A stretch of DNA of 53,120 nt, from the NCBI GenBank assembly GCA_001603595.1, contig LUZK01000015.1:1-53120 (forward strand). The letters are read 5' to 3'. Below, one piece after another: positions 45,035 through 53,120 of the stretch (its first letter is position 1; the number at the start of each line of letters is the position of its first letter). The DNA is from Bacteroidales bacterium Bact_19. Lineage in GTDB: Bacteria; Bacteroidota; Bacteroidia; Bacteroidales; ML635J-15. The position numbers and the translations under genes were made by a program. The notes below the pieces were generated by a model. It was given only the letters and a program-made list of their open reading frames with translations, did no database searches and was not told where the DNA came from.

Positions 45035-45790
45035 ATGAACGATTGGATAAAACAACATATTCACGGAGTAATAGGAGCAATATTATATATTGTTTTTGTA
45101 ATAGTTTTGCTTTTGTTGCTCGGATTTAAAACCCCATTGCCTCTTCCTCCTGAAGAGGCTATACTAATTGACTTTGCCGGAGGTGGCAATCGAGATGCGG
45201 GTGCTTCCTTATCTGCCTCACACAATGAACAAAATGCCTCTTCTCAAAACACTTCAACATCTGGTGTCAACACTCAAAGTTTCGAAGATGCCGCCTCCAT
45301 GCAGTCAAGTACTGTTCCAACCGTTAATAATACTCCAAACACGCAAACTAATACAGATCAAACTACTACTCAAAATACAAAACCTACAAATCCTAACGCT
45401 GATAGAATAAATAATCTGTTTGGCGGAAATGTTTTTGGGAATGGTACAGGCTCAGGGTCTTCCGGCACCGGTACAGGTAGTGGAAATCCGGGGACGGGTT
45501 TGGACGGTTCTGGCTCAGGTACAGGACCAGGCGGTGTTGGGGGTAGTATAACCGGTCGCCGTAAAGTTTTCACTGTCGAACCAACACCACAAGAAAACCT
45601 TACAGGAAAAGTGGTACTCAGAATTACAGTGAATGAAAGAGGGGATGTTACAGATGTAAGCCTTGTCAGTACAACTTGTGATAGATGTGTCAGACCGGCT
45701 ATGGATGCCGTTCGACAATGGAAATACGAACCAAAACCCGGTACCGGATACCAAACAGGAAATGTAACAATAGAATTTAAACAAACATAA
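45035..45790 (+). CDS. tonB: Energy transducer TonB with low-complexity linker
   Basis: 251 residues: N-terminal membrane anchor (about 10-30), a long Ser/Asn/Thr/Gln-rich then Gly-rich linker (about 48-170), and a TonB C-terminal domain (about 172-251; GKVVLRITVNERGDVTDVSL, VRQWKYEPKP). The Pro-Lys-rich linker typical of E. coli TonB is missing. A C-x2-C pair (CDRC) sits in the C-terminal domain. The ATG abuts the exbD stop with no gap, and the stop lies next to a bidirectional terminator. Confidence 0.9.
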   Translation: MNDWIKQHIHGVIGAILYIVFVIVLLLLLGFKTPLPLPPEEAILIDFAGGGNRDAGASLSASHNEQNASSQNTSTSGVNTQSFEDAASMQSSTVPTVNNTPNTQTNTDQTTTQNTKPTNPNADRINNLFGGNVFGNGTGSGSSGTGTGSGNPGTGLDGSGSGTGPGGVGGSITGRRKVFTVEPTPQENLTGKVVLRITVNERGDVTDVSLVSTTCDRCVRPAMDAVRQWKYEPKPGTGYQTGNVTIEFKQT

Positions 45791-45815
45791 AAAACACCGC
45801 CATGGCGGTGTTTTT
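45790..45815. terminator. Perfect 26-base palindromic terminator shared by tonB and elbB
   Basis: Five A, then a CACCGCCATGGCGGTG core, then five T, fully self-complementary. It overlaps the last base of the tonB stop (45788-45790) and the minus-strand stop of elbB (45814-45816), so the two convergent genes share it. Confidence 0.9.
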
Positions 45816-46461
45816 ATTTTATCAATCCCAGCATCGCTTCTACAGCAGATTCAATTCCCACAGCAGTTTTATAAATTGTATCTGCGAGCATATAACAGGG
45901 TGTTGTAACAATTTTATTAACTTCGTCTATTGCAACTTCATCATAGTTTTTGTTAACATGTTTTGCTCCTTGTTTTTCTGCTATAAGTGCAGTGTTTTTA
46001 TCGTTCCCGATTGTAATAATTCCTCCTATAACTTTTGCAACAATCATTGGAGCAATACATAGTGCTGCAATTGGCTTTTTTGCAGCGTGAAAATCTTTTA
46101 ACTTTTCAGCCACTAATTCATCTACTTTATAATTTTCGCCATCAATTGCATAAGTCGAAAGATTTTTTGCTGCTCCATAACCTCCAGGCAATAATACACC
46201 ATCGAAATCTTTCACATTTAATTCCGATAAAGGTTTAATCTTCCCTCTTGCAATGCGAGCAGCTTCAACTAAAACATTTCTTTTTTCATTTGTTACCTCG
46301 CCGGTGTAGTGATTAATTACGTGGAATTGTTCTTTGTCTGGAGCAAAGCATTCATAACCAACTTCATTTTTCGAAAGAGCGTACAAACTCAAAGTAGCTT
46401 CATGAATTTCGCTACCATCGTAAACTCCACATCCTGATAATATAACAGCAATTTTTTTCAT
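45814..46461 (-). CDS. elbB: ElbB-like DJ-1/PfpI-family glyoxalase
   Basis: 215 residues, DJ-1/PfpI class I glutamine amidotransferase-like fold. ElbB members begin with VILSGCGVYDGSEIHEA; here this motif is intact. The nucleophile elbow reads ALCIAPM, with the Cys at about 134, and PGGYGAAKNLS near 92 is also diagnostic. E. coli ElbB has glyoxalase activity (methylglyoxal) and is linked to isoprenoid synthesis. A divergent promoter is at 46497-46526. Confidence 0.92.
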   Translation of the reverse strand: MKKIAVILSGCGVYDGSEIHEATLSLYALSKNEVGYECFAPDKEQFHVINHYTGEVTNEKRNVLVEAARIARGKIKPLSELNVKDFDGVLLPGGYGAAKNLSTYAIDGENYKVDELVAEKLKDFHAAKKPIAALCIAPMIVAKVIGGIITIGNDKNTALIAEKQGAKHVNKNYDEVAIDEVNKIVTTPCYMLADTIYKTAVGIESAVEAMLGLIK

Positions 46462-46496
46462 ATATTTTGATTTTTAATTATTTTAATTTATTTTTA

Positions 46497-46526
46497 CAAA
46501 TGTAATAAAATATCGAAAAATTCAAA
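46497..46526 (-). promoter_or_regulatory. Probable promoter of elbB
   Basis: On the minus strand TTTG (46526-46523), 18 bases, then TACATTTG (46504-46497), consistent with TAnnTTTG and one base short in the spacer. Confidence 0.6.
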
Positions 46527-46533
46527 ATTTTTT

Positions 46534-48213
46534 ATGGACAGTATAAAGAATAAATTAACAAAAATTTTTAAAGAGTTATACCCGGATTTCCCAACTAAGA
46601 GTCTTGAAAATTTTATTTGGGAATTAAAAGATTACAAAGACGAATACGAATCGAAGCCGAAAAAGAATGAAAGTAACCCAGAATGGTATAAAGATGCTGT
46701 AGTATATTCTCTCTATGTGGATTTGTTTAACAATGATTTTTCCGGGCTAATTGATAAATTACCTTATCTGAAAGATTTGGGAGTTAATTGTTTATGGCTT
46801 TTACCGGTATTAGAATCACCAATGAGAGATGCAGGGTTTGATATTTCTGATTATCGCTTAATACGAAAAAATTTAGTTGGTGAAAAAGGACAAAAAGTTT
46901 TTTATGATTTTTTGAATTTAGCTCACGAAAAAGAGATAAAAGTTATTTTTGATATTGCCATAAATCATACTTCAAATCAACATTATTGGTTTAAAAAATC
47001 TGCTCTACCTGAGAAAAATATCTATTCCGATTATTATATCTGGAGCGACAATGATAGGGGGTATTCTAAATGTAGGTTACTATTTAAAGGAATGTGCCAC
47101 AGCAACTGGGAAAAACATGAAAACGGTAAATATTATTTCCATAGATTTTTTGAGTTCCAGCCGGATTTGAATTATAGAAATCCCAACGTCTTATTTGATA
47201 TGTGTCGAAATTTTATGTTTTGGATAGATAAAGGGGTTGACGGGTTCAGAGCAGACGCAATACCTTACTTGTGGAAGGAAGAAGATACAGATTGTGAAAA
47301 TCTTGAAAATACTCATAATATCGTAAAATTTTTCAGAGCAGTTATTGATTTTATAAACCCATCTGTTATGTTGCTGGCAGAAGCTTGCCAACCACCAAAA
47401 GAAGTAGTTAAATACATGGGTGATGGTGACGAATGTCATGCCGGATATAATTTTCCGCTAATGCCCCAAATGTTTAAATCAATTGCCCTTAAATCATTGG
47501 AACCTGTGAAAAACATACTGGATCTAAGCGTTACCCCAGTAATCCCCGAAAATAGTCAATGGTTCACATTTTTAAGATGCCACGATGAACTAAGCCTTGA
47601 ATTAGTTTATGTCAGCGAAGAAGATAGAAAATTCATTCACGAAACTTATTGTCACGACCCTAAATGGGATTTCAGGGTTGGTGAAGGAATTTCTGCAAGG
47701 TTAAGCGAATTATTTAAAATGGATCCGGATAAAATTCTTGCCGCTTTTAATTTGATGCTCACACTTCCAGGTACCCCGGTGATTTATTATGGCGATGAAT
47801 TTGCTAAAACTAACGATTGGGCATATTATAATAACCAAATCAAAATCACTGGACATGATGATACAAGAAATCTTGTGAGAGGAAAAATAAATTGGGATGA
47901 AGTACTTATCAAAATCAAAGATGAAAATACTATTGAAGCCAAAGTCTTTCTTAATTTGAAAGAGATGATTTCAATACGAAAACAATATAAATCATTTTCG
48001 AGAGGTAGGCTTAATTTTGATAAATTTCAAAGTCTTGATATTATCGAGAGAGTGTATGATGAAGAAAGGATAAGAGTTTTGATCAATTTTTCCGGAGAAG
48101 AAGTTATTTTAGAAGATGACGATATCCTTTCAGGAAAAATATTATACAGTTATAATTTTTCACAAAAAGAAAAAATCTTAAAACATTTTGGATTTATTTG
48201 GATATTTTTATAA
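46534..48213 (+). CDS. GH13 alpha-glucosidase-type enzyme, trehalose synthase (TreS)-like
   Basis: 559 residues, no signal peptide, so cytoplasmic. A short N-terminal helical part precedes the GH13 barrel (about 50-470) and a C-terminal beta domain. All four GH13 motifs are present: DIAINH near 140, GFRAD with nucleophile Asp241, LLAEA with acid Glu283, and FLRCHD with Asp351. The GDGDECHAGYNFPLMP stretch near 297-310, PENSQWFTFLR and PGTPVIYYGDE closely resemble trehalose synthases (maltose-trehalose interconversion). The maltokinase domain or gene found with many TreS is absent here. A related alpha-glucosidase or sucrose/maltose-specific activity remains possible. Confidence 0.82.
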   Translation: MDSIKNKLTKIFKELYPDFPTKSLENFIWELKDYKDEYESKPKKNESNPEWYKDAVVYSLYVDLFNNDFSGLIDKLPYLKDLGVNCLWLLPVLESPMRDAGFDISDYRLIRKNLVGEKGQKVFYDFLNLAHEKEIKVIFDIAINHTSNQHYWFKKSALPEKNIYSDYYIWSDNDRGYSKCRLLFKGMCHSNWEKHENGKYYFHRFFEFQPDLNYRNPNVLFDMCRNFMFWIDKGVDGFRADAIPYLWKEEDTDCENLENTHNIVKFFRAVIDFINPSVMLLAEACQPPKEVVKYMGDGDECHAGYNFPLMPQMFKSIALKSLEPVKNILDLSVTPVIPENSQWFTFLRCHDELSLELVYVSEEDRKFIHETYCHDPKWDFRVGEGISARLSELFKMDPDKILAAFNLMLTLPGTPVIYYGDEFAKTNDWAYYNNQIKITGHDDTRNLVRGKINWDEVLIKIKDENTIEAKVFLNLKEMISIRKQYKSFSRGRLNFDKFQSLDIIERVYDEERIRVLINFSGEEVILEDDDILSGKILYSYNFSQKEKILKHFGFIWIFL

Positions 48214-48272
48214 AAAATTGGCAACTAAATCTTAAAATTAACGTTAAAAAGGTGTTAAATTAAAATTATAAT

Positions 48273-51200
48273 ATGAGAATAAAATTTGGTTTATTGATTT
48301 TTATTTCACTTATTGCTGGCAATATTTATTCGCAACAGCTATTAAGCAGTAATTATGAAACTGCTATTTTTATAAATGTGCATGAGTATTGTGAGAATGT
48401 AGAATATTTGTTTGACAACACTCAAGGAAATGATCTTGAAATTCCGAGATGTTACAGGATGTATCCCGGAGCAAGTTCATATTTTAAATTTGTTGTTCCT
48501 GAAACCGGATGGGCTACAGTAAGAATGAATTTCACCGAAGAAACTTTATTTGGTTTGGCTTTTTATAAATTTGAAGATGGTGAATATCATGAAATAAAAT
48601 GCGATGTTTTTCGTAGTACTCAGGGTTTTTTGACATTAAATCCAAGCTATGAATTACAAGGGCAAGAAATATTAGCAAGATTTTGGAAATTAGGAGACCC
48701 TGATCAGGGTAGTGTGGGTTTATGTATTTTTTCACAAGAAATGGAAGGATTTCATAAAGTTTTATCTGTAAGTACTACTCAATACACTGTTAATCAACTG
48801 GTTCAAGACGTATTAATAACGGGATGTTTAACGGCTGATAATATACAATACACTGGGCATAGCAGTGCAATAGGATATTTTTATAATGGGATTCCTGGAT
48901 TGGATTTTGCCGACGGAGTGATAATGGCATCTGGAAACGTTGCAACAGCCGTAGGACCTAATAATACAGGTTCTTCAGGCACTAATCTTGGGCAATCCGG
49001 AAGTCCAATTTTAAATAGTATTGCCAATGGAACAACTTACGATGCTGCTATTCTTTCTTTTAATTTTGTCCCTGCTTCAAATGTTCTGGAGTTTCAATAT
49101 GTTTTTGCCAGTGAGGAATATCCTGAATTCGCAAATTCTAGTTATAATGACGTCTTTGCATTTTTACTTAGCGGAGGCCCCGAAAATTATAATAATGTGA
49201 ATATTGCGTTAATCCCAGGAACAAGTACTCCAGTTACAATTAACAACGTTAACCATATCGTAAATTCACAATATTACATAGATAATCAAGGAAGTGCAAA
49301 CATACAATATGATGGGATGACTGTTACTTTAACAGCAACAAAACCGGTAACACCTTGTGCAACATATAATATTAAGCTTGCTATTGCCGATGTTTATGAT
49401 GGTATTTACGATTCTGCGGTATTTTTAAAAGCTGCATCTTTCGTGTCAGGAGAAAACTACACTGTTCAGAGTTTCAATTCATGGTCACCTGCAGTTTCGG
49501 TTATGCGAGGATGCTCTAATTATATTGTATTTAGCCGAACAGATGCAACTCCTCTAAATCAACCTGTACCGGTTGAAATATCCATTTCCGGTACTGCTGT
49601 GCCAGGTGTGGATTATTCCCCAATACCTACGAATTTGGTAATTCCTGCAGGACAGCAAAATATTATCGTTTATTTTGATGCCTATGACCTAGGTTATCCT
49701 ACAGGCGACAGAACAATTATTCTAACTTTTGAAAATGGCTGTCCTTGTTCAACCAGTACCACAGAACATGTAATTACAATAACAGATGCCTTTAGCATTA
49801 ACCCTGTGTTAATTAATGATTCTCCTGTATGTGTTGGAGATCCTGCTACTTTAACATTACAATTAAATACTCCAAATCCTCAGCATGTTCAAACAATCTG
49901 GAGTACAGGAGATACTGATGTAAACTCCATTCAAGTTACTCCAAATCAAACGACTACCTATTGGGTGCAAGTTCTTTTTCCTTGTGATACAATTACATTA
50001 TATACTACAGTGCAGGTTGTTCAACCGCCTGTTGTTAATTTGGGTCCGGATTTTTCAGTACCTCAATTAAATACTAATTTAGTAGCTTACCCTGCTCCCG
50101 GAAATACTGGAGAGTGGTCATTTGTTTCGGGGCCCGGAACCGCAAATATCTTAAATCCAACAAGTGCAAATGCTTCTGTTTTTGTAAGTAATTTAGGAAC
50201 TTATACTTTCCAGTGGACAGAAACCAGCCTACCTCCCAACTGTGTTTCTTCTGATCAAATCAGTGTTTATTTTTATCATATACCCGTCTCTGAATTTACA
50301 GCATCCACTCCTTTATGTTTTGGAGACAATATAAATATTGTTTTTACAGGAGATATTGTGCCAAGTCTTGCTATTTTTAATTGGGATTTTGATAATGCTA
50401 ATATAATTAGTGGAGAGGGACAAGGACCTTATGTAATAAATTTTCCTACACCAGGTTATCATACTATATCTTGTACTGTAACCGAGGAATTATTATCTGA
50501 CACCTACACCCTTGAAATATTTGTTCCTACACCTGTTGGAGCAGATTTGGTAATTGAAGATGATCCTTGCTTTGAATCATGTAGAGGTAGGGCTACTGTC
50601 TTACCAACCGGTGGAACGCCTCCATATAGTTACACATGGGGATCTTCCACTAATGTGATGATGAATCTTTGTGTAGGAGATTATTCTGTAATAGTAATGG
50701 ATCACAATGCTTGTACCTATCAAACCTCATTTACAATAAATCAACCACCACCATTAACATTCACATCAAGTTCAAGTAATGTTCTGTGTTACAATACACT
50801 CACCGGATCAGCTCATGTTGATGCTGACGGAGGTACCCCACCATACTATTATTTATGGAGTGATGGATTTAATATGGCAGATCATACCGGAATTGCTGCC
50901 GGTCAATATTTGGTTACAATTTCTGACGCAAACGGATGCAGTCTTTTCCACATGTTTAATATTACTCAACCAAATTTGCTTCAGGTTTCAACATCAGGAA
51001 ATTATGCCATTTGTGAAAATCAATCTGTAAACATCATTGCTCAGGAAATGGGAGGTACTGCACCTTATGTTTATTACTGGGATAATGGTGATGGTACAGG
51101 TTTTAATCCAGGTCCTCAAACATTTAACACTGTTCCGCATAATGATATAACCTATACTGTTTATGTTGTTGATGCTAACGGTTGCGTAAGTAATCAAGCC

Positions 51201-52982
51201 GTAAGCGAGATTATCGTCAGCCCTGAGATGTCTGTTAATCTGACAGTAAATAATGCTAAATGTTATCAATCTTGCGATGGTTCAGCACATCTTCAAATTA
51301 ATGGAGGATTGCAACCGTTTAGTTATAGTTGGGCAGCCAGTGGTCCAAATCTTAACAATCTATGTGCAGGTCTTTATACTGTAACAGTAACTGACCGAAT
51401 AGGCTGTAAAGCTGATACAATGTTCATTGTAACTCAACCAACAGCATTAAATTTAAATTTGCAAAACGAAAATGCAAAGTGCCATGACTCAAATGATGGA
51501 AGTATTACTGCTTTGGTAACTGGCGGTACACCACCATACAACTATCTCTGGTCGAATAATGCTCAATCAAATCAGATAACAGTAGCTCCGGGCAACTATT
51601 TCCTTACCGTCGCCGATGCAAATAATTGTAGAGTTTATGGAAACTCAACAATTTCGGCTCCTCAGCAATTAAGAATTTTACCTTTATATAACCCTACAAT
51701 TTGTTTAGGAGGAACAGCTACCGTTATTGCTCAGGCTGCCGGCGGATCACAACCTTACCAGTTTTATTGGTTGGGAGACAACGGCGAAGAACAATTTGTC
51801 CACATGTTTAATACCAGTCCTCAAACAACCACTAATTATAATCTAACTGTTACGGATAACAATGGGTGCACTGCTCTTAGTAGTGGTGTAACAGTAAATG
51901 TTTTACCTCCGATTACAATTGCGAATGTGAATAATAGTGTTAATCATGTTTGCGAAGGTAAAGGGGTTTACATAGAGCTTGATATTTCGGGAGGTAACGG
52001 AGGACCTTATACTATAGTTAATCATCTCGGTGAGATTATTGCTAATCCGTTCATATTTTACCCAACTGAAACAACAAATTTAATCCTTACAGTTGATGAC
52101 GATTGTGAAACTCCCGCAGCGGTTGACTCTATTATGATTTATGTCGAACCATTACCTTACGTGGATTTTATAGTTGATCCTATAGAAGGATGTCCGGGGA
52201 CTCCGCTTTCTTTCCAAGCTTTAGATACAGTATCTCATTACAGCTATCGATGGGATTTTGGAGACAATAAGTTTGCTTTTGTTAAAAATCCTTATCATGC
52301 ATATTTTCAGGGCGGAACTTATAATGTTAGCCTCGAAGTAACTGATATGTATGGATGTAAAAATAGTTTGACAAAAAGTTCATTCGTCAATATTTTTCCA
52401 CGTCCTTATGCTAATTTTATTGCTAATCCGGAAGTCGTCGGAATTCTAAATCCTATGATTAAATTTAAAGCCTTATCGGATGAGAATGATAAAATAAATT
52501 ATTACTTCTGGTATTACGGTGATGGAGATTCTACAATAAACTTCAAAGAACCAGTGCATTATTTCAGAAATATTGGAGAATATGAAGTTACTCTTGTTGT
52601 TGAAAATGAACAAGGCTGTAGAGATACTGCCATGAGAAAAATTCTGGTTAATGATCAGCACACAGTATATGCTCCTACGGCTTTCACTCCCAACGGAGAT
52701 GGAATGAATGATTGTTTTAGAATTTGCGGAGAAGGCATTAATCGGCATTCATTTGAAATGAAAATTTATAATCGTTGGGGTGAGTTAGTATTTTATACAG
52801 ATGTTTTCAATCCAAATGGAGGTTGCGATACTTGTGGTGATGGTGCCTGGGATGGAACCAGAGGTTCCAGGATGAAAGGAGATCCTTATTTACCTAATGG
52901 AGTTTATTATTGGTACGTAACTTTCACAGATTATTACAATATAGGGCATACTTATTCAGGACATGTTCAGTTGATAAGATAA
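48273..52982 (+). CDS. Giant secreted SprB-repeat protein with T9SS type B sorting domain
   Basis: 1,569 residues. Signal peptide about 1-20 (ends IYSQQ), an N-terminal beta domain, a choice-of-anchor L domain (about 172-390; DGVIMASG, FVFASEEYPEF-like segment), a Calx-beta-like domain (GVDYSPIP), Ig/PKD-like domains, then four SprB repeats at about 765-826, 835-899, 995-1056 and 1067-1130. Each repeat has the form C...G...GGTPPY-Y-W...AG-Y-VTV-D--GC followed by -QP. Two PKD domains and a CHU_C type B sorting domain from about 1466 (TAFTPNGDGMNDCF, IYNRWGE, NGVYYWY) end it. Likely a surface adhesin or gliding-type protein exported by the T9SS. Confidence 0.87.
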   Translation: MRIKFGLLIFISLIAGNIYSQQLLSSNYETAIFINVHEYCENVEYLFDNTQGNDLEIPRCYRMYPGASSYFKFVVPETGWATVRMNFTEETLFGLAFYKFEDGEYHEIKCDVFRSTQGFLTLNPSYELQGQEILARFWKLGDPDQGSVGLCIFSQEMEGFHKVLSVSTTQYTVNQLVQDVLITGCLTADNIQYTGHSSAIGYFYNGIPGLDFADGVIMASGNVATAVGPNNTGSSGTNLGQSGSPILNSIANGTTYDAAILSFNFVPASNVLEFQYVFASEEYPEFANSSYNDVFAFLLSGGPENYNNVNIALIPGTSTPVTINNVNHIVNSQYYIDNQGSANIQYDGMTVTLTATKPVTPCATYNIKLAIADVYDGIYDSAVFLKAASFVSGENYTVQSFNSWSPAVSVMRGCSNYIVFSRTDATPLNQPVPVEISISGTAVPGVDYSPIPTNLVIPAGQQNIIVYFDAYDLGYPTGDRTIILTFENGCPCSTSTTEHVITITDAFSINPVLINDSPVCVGDPATLTLQLNTPNPQHVQTIWSTGDTDVNSIQVTPNQTTTYWVQVLFPCDTITLYTTVQVVQPPVVNLGPDFSVPQLNTNLVAYPAPGNTGEWSFVSGPGTANILNPTSANASVFVSNLGTYTFQWTETSLPPNCVSSDQISVYFYHIPVSEFTASTPLCFGDNINIVFTGDIVPSLAIFNWDFDNANIISGEGQGPYVINFPTPGYHTISCTVTEELLSDTYTLEIFVPTPVGADLVIEDDPCFESCRGRATVLPTGGTPPYSYTWGSSTNVMMNLCVGDYSVIVMDHNACTYQTSFTINQPPPLTFTSSSSNVLCYNTLTGSAHVDADGGTPPYYYLWSDGFNMADHTGIAAGQYLVTISDANGCSLFHMFNITQPNLLQVSTSGNYAICENQSVNIIAQEMGGTAPYVYYWDNGDGTGFNPGPQTFNTVPHNDITYTVYVVDANGCVSNQAVSEIIVSPEMSVNLTVNNAKCYQSCDGSAHLQINGGLQPFSYSWAASGPNLNNLCAGLYTVTVTDRIGCKADTMFIVTQPTALNLNLQNENAKCHDSNDGSITALVTGGTPPYNYLWSNNAQSNQITVAPGNYFLTVADANNCRVYGNSTISAPQQLRILPLYNPTICLGGTATVIAQAAGGSQPYQFYWLGDNGEEQFVHMFNTSPQTTTNYNLTVTDNNGCTALSSGVTVNVLPPITIANVNNSVNHVCEGKGVYIELDISGGNGGPYTIVNHLGEIIANPFIFYPTETTNLILTVDDDCETPAAVDSIMIYVEPLPYVDFIVDPIEGCPGTPLSFQALDTVSHYSYRWDFGDNKFAFVKNPYHAYFQGGTYNVSLEVTDMYGCKNSLTKSSFVNIFPRPYANFIANPEVVGILNPMIKFKALSDENDKINYYFWYYGDGDSTINFKEPVHYFRNIGEYEVTLVVENEQGCRDTAMRKILVNDQHTVYAPTAFTPNGDGMNDCFRICGEGINRHSFEMKIYNRWGELVFYTDVFNPNGGCDTCGDGAWDGTRGSRMKGDPYLPNGVYYWYVTFTDYYNIGHTYSGHVQLIR

Positions 52983-52999
52983 TATTTATAACAAATGTT

Positions 53000-53028
53000 A
53001 AAAATCCTCATTCTTGAGGATTTTTTTT
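53000..53028 (+). terminator. Rho-independent terminator after the SprB-repeat gene
   Basis: 11-base perfect stem (AAAATCCTCA pairing with TGAGGATTTT plus one A-T pair), loop TTCT, and a run of T. No gene is recognisable in the remaining roughly 90 bases to the window end. Confidence 0.9.
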
Positions 53029-53120
53029 AATGTTTTATAATAGAAATTTCTATTATTTATCTATGTTTTAGCCTAATTCATTTAAAAAAAATAGTTAAAG
53101 TATAATAGTTGATTTTACTG

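Noticed and set aside
45370-45573. Minus-strand proline-rich open frame
   Set aside because: Mirror image of the Gly-rich TonB linker; no independent evidence.
1-53120. CRISPR arrays, tRNA or rRNA genes, prophage
   Set aside because: No regularly spaced repeats, cloverleaf-like intergenic sequence, rRNA segments or phage structural genes were seen by eye; a tRNAscan/Infernal run would settle the RNA part.

Overview
The window is AT-rich DNA from a member of the Bacteroidota, most likely an anaerobic or microaerophilic Bacteroidales-like lineage. The evidence is: type IX secretion (T9SS) C-terminal sorting domains of both types A and B on several large secreted proteins, a TamL-type outer-membrane assembly protein, a gingipain-like protease and a Porphyromonas-type peptidylarginine deiminase, an rseC-rnfBCDGEA operon, few Shine-Dalgarno sequences, and several promoters of the Bacteroidota form TTTG-N18/19-TAnnTTTG. 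No rRNA, tRNA or CRISPR array was seen.

Layout. 1-2801: 3' part of tamL plus a small outer-membrane protein. 2850-6953: archaeal-type gatE-gatD with a Bacteroidota-like promoter, then a CoA-type Nudix hydrolase. 7112-12274: an Arg-gingipain-like C25 protease followed by a PPAD-like deiminase, both T9SS cargo. 12275-12899: a gene-poor gap with a dead T9SS type B tail. 12909-18391: rseC-rnfBCDGEA, closed by a terminator. 18471-21848: mazG, a glycosyltransferase, an ECF sigma factor, rsmG and rpmH. 22038-23393: a beta-barrel protein and a lipoprotein. 23438-29286: hemolysin III, DUF2851, a large type B cargo protein and a TPR protein. 29467-30507: an IS1595-like transposase with degraded catalytic residues. 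30491-33746 (minus): fabI, a PhoH/PIN protein and a glycosyltransferase. 34027-40945: two neighbouring broken genes, one of them a roughly 2,000-residue adhesin-like protein cut off from its own sorting domain by a stop codon. 40983-46461: trkH, a YrdC-family protein, fsa, exbB-exbD-tonB and elbB. 46534-52982: a TreS-like GH13 enzyme and a 1,569-residue SprB-repeat type B cargo protein.

How the genes fit together. Rnf would couple ferredoxin/NAD redox to an ion gradient, and ExbBD-TonB and TrkH would use ion gradients at the envelope. TamL and the T9SS cargo proteins build the cell surface. The most interesting functional pairing is the protease/deiminase pair: the protease keeps the residues that give RgpB its arginine specificity, and the deiminase keeps the two arginines that let PPAD bind C-terminal arginine. 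Together they read as a two-step extracellular citrullination module. The second unusual item is GatDE, a Gln-tRNA pathway regarded as archaeal, sitting in a bacterial chromosome. The third is the cluster of nonsense and frameshift lesions at 34-41 kb.
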